A stretch of 64,000 nucleotides of DNA. Source: Flavobacterium quisquiliarum. Its GTDB lineage: Bacteria; Bacteroidota; Bacteroidia; Flavobacteriales; Flavobacteriaceae. The stretch covers positions 372,001 through 436,000 of the forward strand of contig NZ_WWEM01000031.1 of assembly GCF_019308285.1 (NCBI RefSeq), read 5' to 3'. Positions 24,953-33,133 of this stretch are shown here, piece after piece. The notes beneath the pieces were generated by a model that did no database searches, was not told the DNA's origin, and saw only the letters and a program-made list of their open reading frames with translations. Each line of letters begins with the position of its first letter. Position 1 is the first letter of the stretch. Both the position numbers and the translations under genes were made by a program.

Positions 24953-25885
24953 ATGACACACGCCTTAAATTTTGTTTGGAATCCTTCAGAAGGAATCAAT
25001 TTAGGATTTTTTATGATTCGCTTTTACAGCTTAATGTTTGTAATTGCCTTTCTTTTGGGATGGTTTTTAATGAAAAAGATTTTCGAAAGAGAAAATGAAT
25101 CATTAGAAAAACTGGATTCTTTATTTGTATGGACGGTTCTTGCCACTTTAATTGGGGCACGTTTAGGTCATGTTTTCTTTTATGATTGGGAATATTTCAG
25201 AAATCACTTATTAGAAATCTTCCTTCCATTTCGATTTGAACCAAAATTTGAGTTTACTGGATTCCAAGGATTAGCAAGCCACGGAGCGGCAATTTCTATT
25301 ATTGTTGCAATGTATTACTACAGCAAAAAGATTTTAAAGCGTCCGCTTTTATGGATTCTAGACCGTATTGTTATTCCGGTTGCCAGCGGTGCTATTTTTG
25401 TGCGTTTGGGGAATTTCTTTAATTCAGAAATTATTGGTAACGAAACGACATCTTCATTTGGAATTCGTTTTTTACATGATGCATTCAGCAAAAATGAAGC
25501 CGTACAAAAAACCGGGATTGCTGACCCAAAAGAAGCTTATAATGCAATTGCAACCAATCCAAAATTTGCAAGTTTATTAGCAGAAGTTCCTGCGAGACAT
25601 CCTGCACAATTGTATGAAGCATTCTCTTATATTTTTGTGTTTGCTATTTTATATTTCTTATACTGGAAAACAAATACCAGACTTAAATCTGGTTACTTAT
25701 TCGGATTATTTTTAGTTCTTTTATTTGTAGTACGATTTATTGTTGAATTTGTAAAGCAAAGCCAAGGAGGTATTGAAGAGAACTTAGGTTATTTCTCTAC
25801 AGGACAATGGTTGAGCATTCCATTTATCATCATCGGATTATTCTTTATCATTAGAGCACAAAGAAATCCTTTAGCAGAATCATAA
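24953..25885 (+). CDS. lgt: Prolipoprotein diacylglyceryl transferase
   Basis: 310 residues with about seven membrane helices. It transfers diacylglycerol from phosphatidylglycerol to the lipobox Cys of prolipoproteins, the first lipoprotein-maturation step, which fits the several lipoproteins encoded here. Family motifs: GFFMIRFYSLMFVIAF at the first helix, GARLGHVFFYDW, GFQGLASHGAAISI with the catalytic His, FVRLGNFFNSEIIG (the Lgt signature with the essential Arg and Asn) and HPAQLYEAFSY. It ends at a strong hairpin that also overlaps the 3' end of the convergent PagL-like gene. Confidence 0.95.
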   Translation: MTHALNFVWNPSEGINLGFFMIRFYSLMFVIAFLLGWFLMKKIFERENESLEKLDSLFVWTVLATLIGARLGHVFFYDWEYFRNHLLEIFLPFRFEPKFEFTGFQGLASHGAAISIIVAMYYYSKKILKRPLLWILDRIVIPVASGAIFVRLGNFFNSEIIGNETTSSFGIRFLHDAFSKNEAVQKTGIADPKEAYNAIATNPKFASLLAEVPARHPAQLYEAFSYIFVFAILYFLYWKTNTRLKSGYLFGLFLVLLFVVRFIVEFVKQSQGGIEENLGYFSTGQWLSIPFIIIGLFFIIRAQRNPLAES

Positions 25886-25892
25886 AAATACT

Positions 25893-26555
25893 TTACTCAA
25901 TATAAAAACGCCCAATATCTTTAATATTGGGCGTTTTCTTTTTATAACTGATCGAGATACCAAACTCTACATTTCTTGTATTATAACCCGCATTTGAGCT
26001 CCCTAAGCCTGCATTAGAAACATGCCTTACATTCGGGCGGACATCAAATCGAAATTTATTATAATCTATTGTAAGACCAAACGCAAAAACATCAGCAAAA
26101 GCAAACCCTTTTGACATTCTTTCGGTTTCAGTGTCGGTAATCATTGGACCAATACTTCCTAAGACATAGCAAGAATAAATATTTCCAATTGGCTTTCTCA
26201 CTATAAAACCAAGATTAAGAACATATTCATGTATATTTTTTAACCGCAAAAATTCGATACGTTTCTGTTCAAAATTAGGCGTTTCGGGTTTTACAAAATA
26301 CAAATTCAAAAGCTGGTGTTTACCAAAATTAATCTCGGGCTCGATTAAAATTTCATATTGAAATTTTTTGGTTTCATTAATCTTCCAATAGAATTGCGCT
26401 TTATAAAAATGGTTAGTAAAAGTATAATCTGTATTATTAAATTCACTTCCAAAACCATAACTGGCACCCAATCTGTAGTTATCATTTTTCTCTTGCGCTT
26501 GAAGCTGAAAGAATGTGGACAATAGAAGAATAAAGAATATTCGTTTTGGAATCAT
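25893..26555 (-). CDS. PagL-like acyloxyacyl hydrolase (lipid A 3-O-deacylase family)
   Basis: About 220 residues from the ATG at 26555, chosen because it puts the signal peptide (RIFFILLLSTFFQLQAQ) at the start. An ATG nine codons earlier is also possible. An eight-stranded outer-membrane barrel with LGASYGFGSEF near the start and the conserved catalytic segment VRHVSNAGLGSSNAGYNTR, with the His-x-Ser-Asn pair of the PagL family (PF09411). Family members remove the 3-O acyl chain of lipid A. The last 12 residues (NIKDIGRFYIE) are encoded by the arms of the terminator hairpin shared with lgt, so the C-terminus extends past the normal barrel end. Confidence 0.85.
   Translation of the reverse strand: MIPKRIFFILLLSTFFQLQAQEKNDNYRLGASYGFGSEFNNTDYTFTNHFYKAQFYWKINETKKFQYEILIEPEINFGKHQLLNLYFVKPETPNFEQKRIEFLRLKNIHEYVLNLGFIVRKPIGNIYSCYVLGSIGPMITDTETERMSKGFAFADVFAFGLTIDYNKFRFDVRPNVRHVSNAGLGSSNAGYNTRNVEFGISISYKKKTPNIKDIGRFYIE
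25904..25937. terminator. Terminator of lgt lying inside the 3' end of the PagL-like gene
   Basis: AAAACGCCCAATAT / ATATTGGGCGTTTT is a perfect 14-bp stem with a 5-base loop. It serves lgt on the plus strand and is also translated as the last codons of the opposing gene. Confidence 0.9.
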
Positions 26556-26583
26556 AAATCGTTTTTGAGGTAATAAAAACATA

Positions 26584-26615
26584 AAAAAAAGATCCAGTTT
26601 TCACTGGATCTTTTT
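26584..26615. terminator. Terminator after secDF
   Basis: AAAAAGATCCAG / CTGGATCTTTTT has a short loop and flanking A/T runs, between secDF and the PagL-like gene (minus strand). Confidence 0.9.
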
Positions 26616-26636
26616 AGTAATAAAAATAAGGTTTAA

Positions 26637-29630
26637 TTATGCCTTATTGTGTTTGTCTTCAATTGTGTGTTTCTCATCATTTGAAATCGTATCAACCAAT
26701 ACTGGCGTAGCGATAAATAATGAAGAATAAGTACCTACAATAATACCGATTAACATCGCGAAGATAAATCCTCTAATAGATTCTCCACCGAAGATAAACA
26801 TTGTTAATAATACAATGATCATCATTAATGAAGTATTCAACGTTCTTGATAATGTAGTATTAATAGAAGCATTTACGATATCTTCGAAACTTCCTTTACG
26901 GTTTCCGATGATAAACTCTCTCACCCTGTCAAATACAATTACTGTATCGTTCATTGAGTAACCAATTACAGTTAAGATCGCAGCAATAAAGTGCTGATCC
27001 ATTTCCATGTGGAAAGGCATGAATTTGTAGCATAATGAATAAACTCCTAATACGAAGATTACGTCATGCGCAACAGCCGCAATCGCACCTAATGAATATT
27101 GCCATTTACGGAAAGATACCATTAAGTATAAGAAAATAACCGCCATTGCACCAAGTACTGCCCAGTATGAGTTTGTCTTGATATCCTCAGAGATAGAAGC
27201 TCCTACTTTAGAAGCCTGTAATACTCCAACAGTTTTACCATTGTAAGAGTTGATGAATTTATCGTAAGTAGTATTTGGGAAATATTTCTGCAAAGCAGCA
27301 TATAATTTTTGGTTTACTTCCTCATCGATAGCTACACCATCTTCTTTAATTTTATATTTAGTTGTGATTTTTAATTGATCATCATCACCTAAAATTTTAG
27401 CCTCAACTGGAGTACCAAAAGCTGCAGACAATTCATCTGAAACTGCAGTAGCATCTACTGCTTTCTCAAATTTAACCTGGAAAGTTCTTCCTCCAACAAA
27501 ATCCACACCTTCATCTAATCCGTTAACGAAGAAGATAGAAACTAAACTTACTACAGTTACAATAGAAGAGAAGATATAAGTGAATTTTTTAACTTTAATA
27601 AAGTCAAAGTGGAAATTAGTAAACCAGTTTTTAGTAATGCTTGTAGAGAAAGTTAAATCTGCTTTTCCTAAAATATTTCTGTCGATAAAAATTCTAGCGA
27701 TAAAGATAGAAGTAAACAATGAAGTTACGATACCGATTAATAACGTTAATGCAAAACCTTTAATTGGCCCTGTTCCAAAGATAAACAAGATAGCTCCAGT
27801 TAAAACGTGAGTAACGTTAGCATCAATAATAGAACGCATTGCACCGTGCCATCCGTAAGAAGCTTGAACAGCTTCAGAAAGAGATTTTCCTTCACGCAAT
27901 TCCTCTTTTGCTCTTTCGTAAATAATAATGTTAGCATCTACCGCAGTACCTAATGTAAGTACGATACCTGCAATACCTGGTAATGTTAATACAAAACCAA
28001 AACTTGCCATAATTCCGAATAAGAATAGTAAGTTCAATAATAACGCAAGGTTTGCATACCAACCAGCTTTACCATAATAGAACACCATCCAAACACAAAC
28101 TAATAAGAATCCTAATACAGAAGAAATTGTACCTGCATCAATAGCAGCTTGTCCTAAAGATGGACCAACAACTGTTGATTGAATAATATCTGCAGAAGCT
28201 GGTAATTTACCTGCATTTAATACGTTTGCTAAATCTTTAGTTTCAGCAACATCAAAAGAACCTGTAATTTCAGATCTTCCTCCAGCGATTGGACCACTTG
28301 TAACACCAGGTGCAGAATATACGATGTCATCAAGAACAATAGCGATATAGCTTTTCTGAGCAAATGCTCTTCCAGTCAATTCTTCCCAAACTTTAGCACC
28401 TTGGCTATTCATCTGCATAGAAACTGCAGGTTTACCCATTTGGTCAAAAGTATCTTTTGCATCAGTAACAACACCACCGCTCATTGCTGGGTTATTATCT
28501 CTGTTTCCTTTTAAAGCATATAATTCAACAACTTCAATATCTTTAGCACTTGCTAAATCTTTTGCTTTTTGATCTTTTATTGTAGTTGGTTTACTCCAAA
28601 CAAATTTTGCATAATGTTGGTCAGCAGCCAATAAAACTCTAATGTCTGGTCTTTTAAAATAAGCATTGATTGCTGCTGTATCTTTTGGTGCAAAATAACC
28701 CAAAACTGGTCCACCACCATTACCAATAATTTTGTCAAATAAAGGATTGTTTCCTTTTTTAGCTGCAGTAGAATCTTTAGTTTCATCTGTCAATAAAGCG
28801 TTCAATGAATCTTTAGCAACAGTTTTAGTTTCTACTTTCTTAACTTCAGTTTTCTTTAATGCTTCGTTAGCCGCAACTAAGAAGTTTCCAATTTCTTCAA
28901 TTTTATAAGTTTCCCAGAACTCTAATTGAGCTTTTCCACCTAATAATTTTTTAATTCTATCTACATCCTTAGCACCTGGAAGCTCTACTAAGATTCTTCC
29001 TGTTTCTCCTAATTTCTGGATGTTTGGTTGTGTAACACCAAATTTGTCAATACGCTCTCTTAATACTTTAAAAGCACTTTCTACAGACTCATCAACTTTT
29101 CTTTTGATTACTTTTTGAACTTGAGCATCAGACATTTGGAAATCTACTCCACCATCTCCTTGAAGACTTCTGTTAGCAAAAATATCTGGCGATGCCAATT
29201 TCACAGTTCCTTTTGAATTTGCCTCAAAAGCTTCAAAGAACTTATTTAAATATGTTTTGTTTCCTTCTAAATTTGCAGATGCATCAGCTAATGATTTATT
29301 AAAAACTGGATTTTTAGAATTATTAGCCAAACCTTTTAATACATCTTTAATAGAAATTTGAAGAATAACATTGATTCCTCCTTCTAAGTCAAGACCTTTA
29401 TTAAGCTGTTTGTTTTTCACTTCATTATAAGTGAAATCAGTAAAACCAAGATTTAATACTTTTTCTTTACCAATAGAATCTAAATATTTCAGCTCTTTAT
29501 CTGGATTGTCTCCTGCAAAAGCTTTGGCTTCACTTTTGACGCCATTTGCCACAAAAGTGAATGATAGTTGGTAAATACTTACCAATGCAAATAGAATTGC
29601 GAAAAATTTAATAAGTCCTTTATTCTGCAT
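26637..29630 (-). CDS. secDF: Protein translocase subunit SecDF (fused)
   Basis: 997 residues. SecD and SecF are joined in one chain, as is usual in Bacteroidota. An N-terminal helix (IKFFAILFALVSIYQLSF) is followed by a large periplasmic P1 region starting KGLDLEGGINVILQI (the SecD D1 motif). Then come six helices of the SecD membrane domain with GTAVDANIIIYERAKEE (D4-type motif) and a SecF half beginning ISIFF..GLDEGVDFVGG and ending in six helices with GYSMNDTVIVFDRVRE. It uses the proton gradient to complete Sec export. An Asn/Lys-rich P1 insertion (about 255-345) is longer than in E. coli SecD. Single-gene unit. Confidence 0.97.
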   Translation of the reverse strand: MQNKGLIKFFAILFALVSIYQLSFTFVANGVKSEAKAFAGDNPDKELKYLDSIGKEKVLNLGFTDFTYNEVKNKQLNKGLDLEGGINVILQISIKDVLKGLANNSKNPVFNKSLADASANLEGNKTYLNKFFEAFEANSKGTVKLASPDIFANRSLQGDGGVDFQMSDAQVQKVIKRKVDESVESAFKVLRERIDKFGVTQPNIQKLGETGRILVELPGAKDVDRIKKLLGGKAQLEFWETYKIEEIGNFLVAANEALKKTEVKKVETKTVAKDSLNALLTDETKDSTAAKKGNNPLFDKIIGNGGGPVLGYFAPKDTAAINAYFKRPDIRVLLAADQHYAKFVWSKPTTIKDQKAKDLASAKDIEVVELYALKGNRDNNPAMSGGVVTDAKDTFDQMGKPAVSMQMNSQGAKVWEELTGRAFAQKSYIAIVLDDIVYSAPGVTSGPIAGGRSEITGSFDVAETKDLANVLNAGKLPASADIIQSTVVGPSLGQAAIDAGTISSVLGFLLVCVWMVFYYGKAGWYANLALLLNLLFLFGIMASFGFVLTLPGIAGIVLTLGTAVDANIIIYERAKEELREGKSLSEAVQASYGWHGAMRSIIDANVTHVLTGAILFIFGTGPIKGFALTLLIGIVTSLFTSIFIARIFIDRNILGKADLTFSTSITKNWFTNFHFDFIKVKKFTYIFSSIVTVVSLVSIFFVNGLDEGVDFVGGRTFQVKFEKAVDATAVSDELSAAFGTPVEAKILGDDDQLKITTKYKIKEDGVAIDEEVNQKLYAALQKYFPNTTYDKFINSYNGKTVGVLQASKVGASISEDIKTNSYWAVLGAMAVIFLYLMVSFRKWQYSLGAIAAVAHDVIFVLGVYSLCYKFMPFHMEMDQHFIAAILTVIGYSMNDTVIVFDRVREFIIGNRKGSFEDIVNASINTTLSRTLNTSLMMIIVLLTMFIFGGESIRGFIFAMLIGIIVGTYSSLFIATPVLVDTISNDEKHTIEDKHNKA

Positions 29631-29711
29631 TATTACTAAAAATTAATTATGTTTTATTTTTGTTTTTGTTTTAAAGTCCCATAAAATAAGCCCTGACATG
29701 ATTTTTTAAAA

Positions 29712-29738
29712 CAAAAATACGAGATCACGAATTACCAA
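29712..29738 (-). promoter_or_regulatory. Possible secDF promoter
   Basis: On the minus strand the -7 box TATTTTTG (29712-29719) matches TAnnTTTG. A TTG lies 16 bp upstream (shorter than the usual 19). The start codon is about 82 bp downstream. Confidence 0.4.
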
Positions 29739-29806
29739 TTTTTTTTTAAACCGAGCAAATATATAATTAACGAAAATATTAACCAATTTATTTATTAATT
29801 AATCTC

Positions 29807-29836
29807 AAAAAAAAAGCTGCAAAAGTGCAGCCTTTT
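29807..29836 (-). terminator. Terminator after mdh
   Basis: Minus strand: AAAAGGCTGCACTTTTGCAGC followed by a run of nine Ts, a GC-rich 6-bp stem. It lies 20 bp beyond the mdh stop. Confidence 0.85.
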
Positions 29837-29855
29837 CTCTTTTTTGCGGTTTTTA

Positions 29856-30791
29856 TTATACTAAAATCGTTTTTAGAGCATCATTCATGCTGCGAACTGC
29901 ATCTGCACTTTTCGCAAATAATGCTTTTTCCTGATCGTTTAAGTTAATATCTAAAATTTCTTCCACACCATTTTTGCCAATTATACATGGAACTCCTATA
30001 CAAATATCATTTTGACCATATTCTCCTTCCACAAAGACAGAACAAGCAATCATTTTCTTTTGATCGTTCAAAATACTATCAACTAAATAAGCTACTGAAG
30101 CTCCAGGAGCATACCAAGCAGAAGTCCCAAGCAATCCTGTAAGTGTCGCTCCTCCTACCATAGTATCTGCTGCTACTTTTTGAAGCACGTCTTCTGAAAG
30201 AAACTCTGAAACTGGAATTCCATTATAAGATGCTAAACGAGTTAACGGAATCATAGTTGTATCTCCATGACCTCCAATTACCATAGCTGAAATATCATTT
30301 GCAGGTTTATCTAAAGCCAGAGAAAGATAAGTTCTAAAACGTGAGCTGTCTAAAGCGCCACCCATACCTATAATTCTATTCTTTGGAAGACCTGTTGCTT
30401 TTAAAGCCAAATACGTCATCGTATCCATTGGATTTGACACTACGACAATAATTGTATCTGGAGAATATTTTAATACATTTTCAGCAACTGCTTTTACAAT
30501 TCCTGCATTTATACCTATTAATTCTTCTCTTGTCATTCCGGGCTTTCTTGGAATACCTGATGTAATTACAACTACATCGCTTCCTGCAGTTTTAGAATAA
30601 TCGTTGGTGACACCTGATACTTTGGTATTAAAACCAGTATTTGTAGCACACTGTGTAATATCCAGTGCTTTTCCTTCTGCAAAACCTTCTTTAATATCCA
30701 ACAATACTACTTCGCTTGCAATTCCTCTATAAGAAATAACATCTGCACATGTAGCTCCAACATTTCCTGCTCCTACAATGGTAACTTTCAT
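29856..30791 (-). CDS. mdh: Malate dehydrogenase (LDH-like type)
   Basis: 311 residues, cytoplasmic, interconverting malate and oxaloacetate with NAD in the TCA cycle. Features: the Rossmann motif VTIVGAGNVGATCA at the N-terminus, an acidic residue after strand 2 (LLDIKEG) for NAD, SGIPRKPGMTREE with the substrate Arg residues of the mobile loop, VVSNPMDTMTYLA, the Arg in DSSRFRTYL and the catalytic His in IGGHGDTTMIPL. The 'MTREEL' loop separates malate from lactate dehydrogenases. It follows gyrB on the same strand, 110 bp away, with an inverted repeat between. Confidence 0.96.
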   Translation of the reverse strand: MKVTIVGAGNVGATCADVISYRGIASEVVLLDIKEGFAEGKALDITQCATNTGFNTKVSGVTNDYSKTAGSDVVVITSGIPRKPGMTREELIGINAGIVKAVAENVLKYSPDTIIVVVSNPMDTMTYLALKATGLPKNRIIGMGGALDSSRFRTYLSLALDKPANDISAMVIGGHGDTTMIPLTRLASYNGIPVSEFLSEDVLQKVAADTMVGGATLTGLLGTSAWYAPGASVAYLVDSILNDQKKMIACSVFVEGEYGQNDICIGVPCIIGKNGVEEILDINLNDQEKALFAKSADAVRSMNDALKTILV

Positions 30792-30838
30792 ATTTTATAC
30801 TTTATCGGTTATTAATACTGCCTATTCTTTAAAAAGGC

Positions 30839-30881
30839 AATTCGTTTAATTGTCTAGTAAATTTAAACAATTAAACGAATT
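30839..30881. repeat. Perfect 15-bp inverted repeat between gyrB and mdh
   Basis: Arms AATTCGTTTAATTGT (30839-30853) and ACAATTAAACGAATT (30867-30881) with a 13-base loop. It lacks the T-run expected of a terminator and uses the CGTTTAA words also seen in the valS leader. Confidence 0.8.
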
Positions 30882-30901
30882 GAAATTATTAATTTTTCAT
30901 T

Positions 30902-32842
30902 TTATGCATCAATATTTGCATAAACTGCATTTTTCTCGATAAACTCTCTACGAGGCGGTACTTCATCACCCATCAACATAGAGAAAACTTGGTCAGCTTC
31001 TGCCAAACTATCAATATTTACCTGACGTAAAGTTCTGAAATTTGGATCCATTGTAGTTTCCCATAATTGCTCCGCGTTCATCTCTCCAAGACCTTTATAA
31101 CGTTGAATGTTTGCACTTCCTCCCATTCTTTCGTTAGCTTGATCACGCTGTACATCATTCCAAGCATATTCTTTTTTGTTTCCTTTTTTAACTAAGTACA
31201 AAGGCGGCGCTGCAATGTAGACGTGGCCTTCTTCAATAAGCTCTTTCATGAAACGGAAGAAGAACGTTAATATTAAGGTAGAAATGTGACTACCATCGAC
31301 ATCGGCATCACACATGATGATTACCTTATGATATCTTAGTTTTTCAAGATTTAACGCCTTACTATCTTCAGCAGTTCCAACTGTTACTCCTAAAGCTGTA
31401 AAAATATTTCTGATCTCTTCGTTTTCGAATACTTTATGATGCATCGCTTTTTCAACGTTCAAAATCTTACCACGTAATGGCAAAATCGCTTGAAAGTTAC
31501 GATCACGTCCTTGTTTCGCTGTTCCACCAGCCGAATCTCCCTCGACAAGGTAAACCTCACATCTTGCTGGATCTTGTTCTGAACAGTCAGATAATTTTCC
31601 TGGCAATCCTCCGCCACCCATAACGGTTTTACGCTGTACCATTTCACGTGCTTTTTTCGCTGCGTGACGTGCTTGGGCTGCTAAGATTACTTTCTGGATA
31701 ATCAATTTTGCATCATTTGGATTTTCTTCCAAATAATTCTCTAACATTTCTCCAACTGCTTGAGAAACTGGAGAAACAACTTCTCTATTTCCAAGCTTAG
31801 TTTTCGTTTGTCCTTCGAACTGAGGTTCAGAAACTTTTACCGAAATAATTGCTGTTAATCCTTCACGGAAGTCATCTCCAGCAATTTCGAATTTTAATTT
31901 ATCTAATAAACCTGAAGCATCAGCATATTTTTTAAGTGTTCTTGTTAAACCACTTCTAAAACCTTGTAAATGCGTTCCTCCTTCGTGAGTATTGATATTA
32001 TTTACATAAGAGAAAATATTCTCTGTATAACTTGTATTATAAATCAAAGCAACTTCTACCGGAATTTCACCTTTATCATTATCCATGCTGATAACGTGAG
32101 AAACAATTGGCTCACGGTTACCATCTAAATAACGGATGTATTCTTTAAGTCCTTCATCAGAATGAAACACTTCACTTCTAAATTCACCTTTATCATCAAC
32201 TTCTCTCTTATCCGTAAATGTGATTGTAATTCCTTTGTTTAAGAAAGAAAGCTCACGCATACGTGCTGAAAGTGTATCGTATGAAAACTCGGTAGTTTGT
32301 TGAAAAATAGTATCATCAGGAAAGAAAGTCTGACGTGTACCTCTTTTTTCTGTTTCTCCAATTTGTTTTACTGGATATAAAGCTTTTCCTCTTTCGTATT
32401 CCTGCTCATAAATTTTACCTTCTCTAAATACGGTAGATTTCATATGAACCGAAAGGGCATTTACTACAGAAACCCCAACTCCGTGCAAACCTCCAGAAAC
32501 TTTATATGAATCTTTGTCGAATTTACCTCCAGCACCAATTTTAGTCATTACAACTTCAAGTGCAGAAACACCTTCTTTTTTATGTAAATCAACTGGAATA
32601 CCACGTCCGTTATCTTCAACTGTAACAGAACCATCTTCGTTTATTGCAACACTAATAGCGTCACAATGTCCTCCCATGGCCTCATCAATAGAGTTATCAA
32701 CAACCTCATAAACTAAATGATGCAGTCCTCGAACCCCTACATCTCCAATATACATCGATGGACGCATTCTTACGTGCTCCATTCCTTCTAATGCCTGAAT
32801 ACTATCTGCTGAATAATTGTTCTTCTTGATTTCTTCGCTCAT
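30902..32842 (-). CDS. gyrB: DNA gyrase subunit B
   Basis: 646 residues, the usual length of a bacteroidete GyrB. It is the ATPase subunit of gyrase (negative supercoiling, with GyrA elsewhere). Motifs: MRPSMYIGDVG, the GHKL ATP site DNSIDEAMGG / DNGRGIPVD / GGLHGVGVSVVNALS, the TOPRIM glutamate in YLVEGDSAGGTAKQGRDR, and CDADVDGSHISTL for metal. QRYKGLGEMNAEQLWETTMDP and the C-terminal REFIEKNA complete the family pattern. It is clearly GyrB rather than ParE. mdh lies downstream on the same strand. Confidence 0.97.
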   Translation of the reverse strand: MSEEIKKNNYSADSIQALEGMEHVRMRPSMYIGDVGVRGLHHLVYEVVDNSIDEAMGGHCDAISVAINEDGSVTVEDNGRGIPVDLHKKEGVSALEVVMTKIGAGGKFDKDSYKVSGGLHGVGVSVVNALSVHMKSTVFREGKIYEQEYERGKALYPVKQIGETEKRGTRQTFFPDDTIFQQTTEFSYDTLSARMRELSFLNKGITITFTDKREVDDKGEFRSEVFHSDEGLKEYIRYLDGNREPIVSHVISMDNDKGEIPVEVALIYNTSYTENIFSYVNNINTHEGGTHLQGFRSGLTRTLKKYADASGLLDKLKFEIAGDDFREGLTAIISVKVSEPQFEGQTKTKLGNREVVSPVSQAVGEMLENYLEENPNDAKLIIQKVILAAQARHAAKKAREMVQRKTVMGGGGLPGKLSDCSEQDPARCEVYLVEGDSAGGTAKQGRDRNFQAILPLRGKILNVEKAMHHKVFENEEIRNIFTALGVTVGTAEDSKALNLEKLRYHKVIIMCDADVDGSHISTLILTFFFRFMKELIEEGHVYIAAPPLYLVKKGNKKEYAWNDVQRDQANERMGGSANIQRYKGLGEMNAEQLWETTMDPNFRTLRQVNIDSLAEADQVFSMLMGDEVPPRREFIEKNAVYANIDA

Positions 32843-33043
32843 ATAATTTATTCTAATAAATGTATTTATTGTCTAACAGGCAAATATATGAAAACGCAGG
32901 CTATATACCCAGTAAAATACCACATAAAGCACTTAAGTTATCAACACAATTGTCTGAAAAACCCAAAAAAAATCCAAAAGCGAACTTTAAATTCTAATTT
33001 TCTTAAATTATAAATTATAAAACTGGAAATAACGTAAAAAATT

Positions 33044-33081
33044 AAAAAGCCGAAACTACATTTGAATGCATTTCGGCTTTT
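33044..33081. terminator. Terminator after the asparagine synthetase paralogue
   Basis: AAAAAGCCGAAA / TTTCGGCTTTT with a 15-base loop, between gyrB's upstream region and the end of the minus-strand gene. Confidence 0.85.
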
Positions 33082-33133
33082 CTATATGTACTCCAATCTT
33101 GGAATTTGGAATTTATTTTTTTGAATTTAGCTC

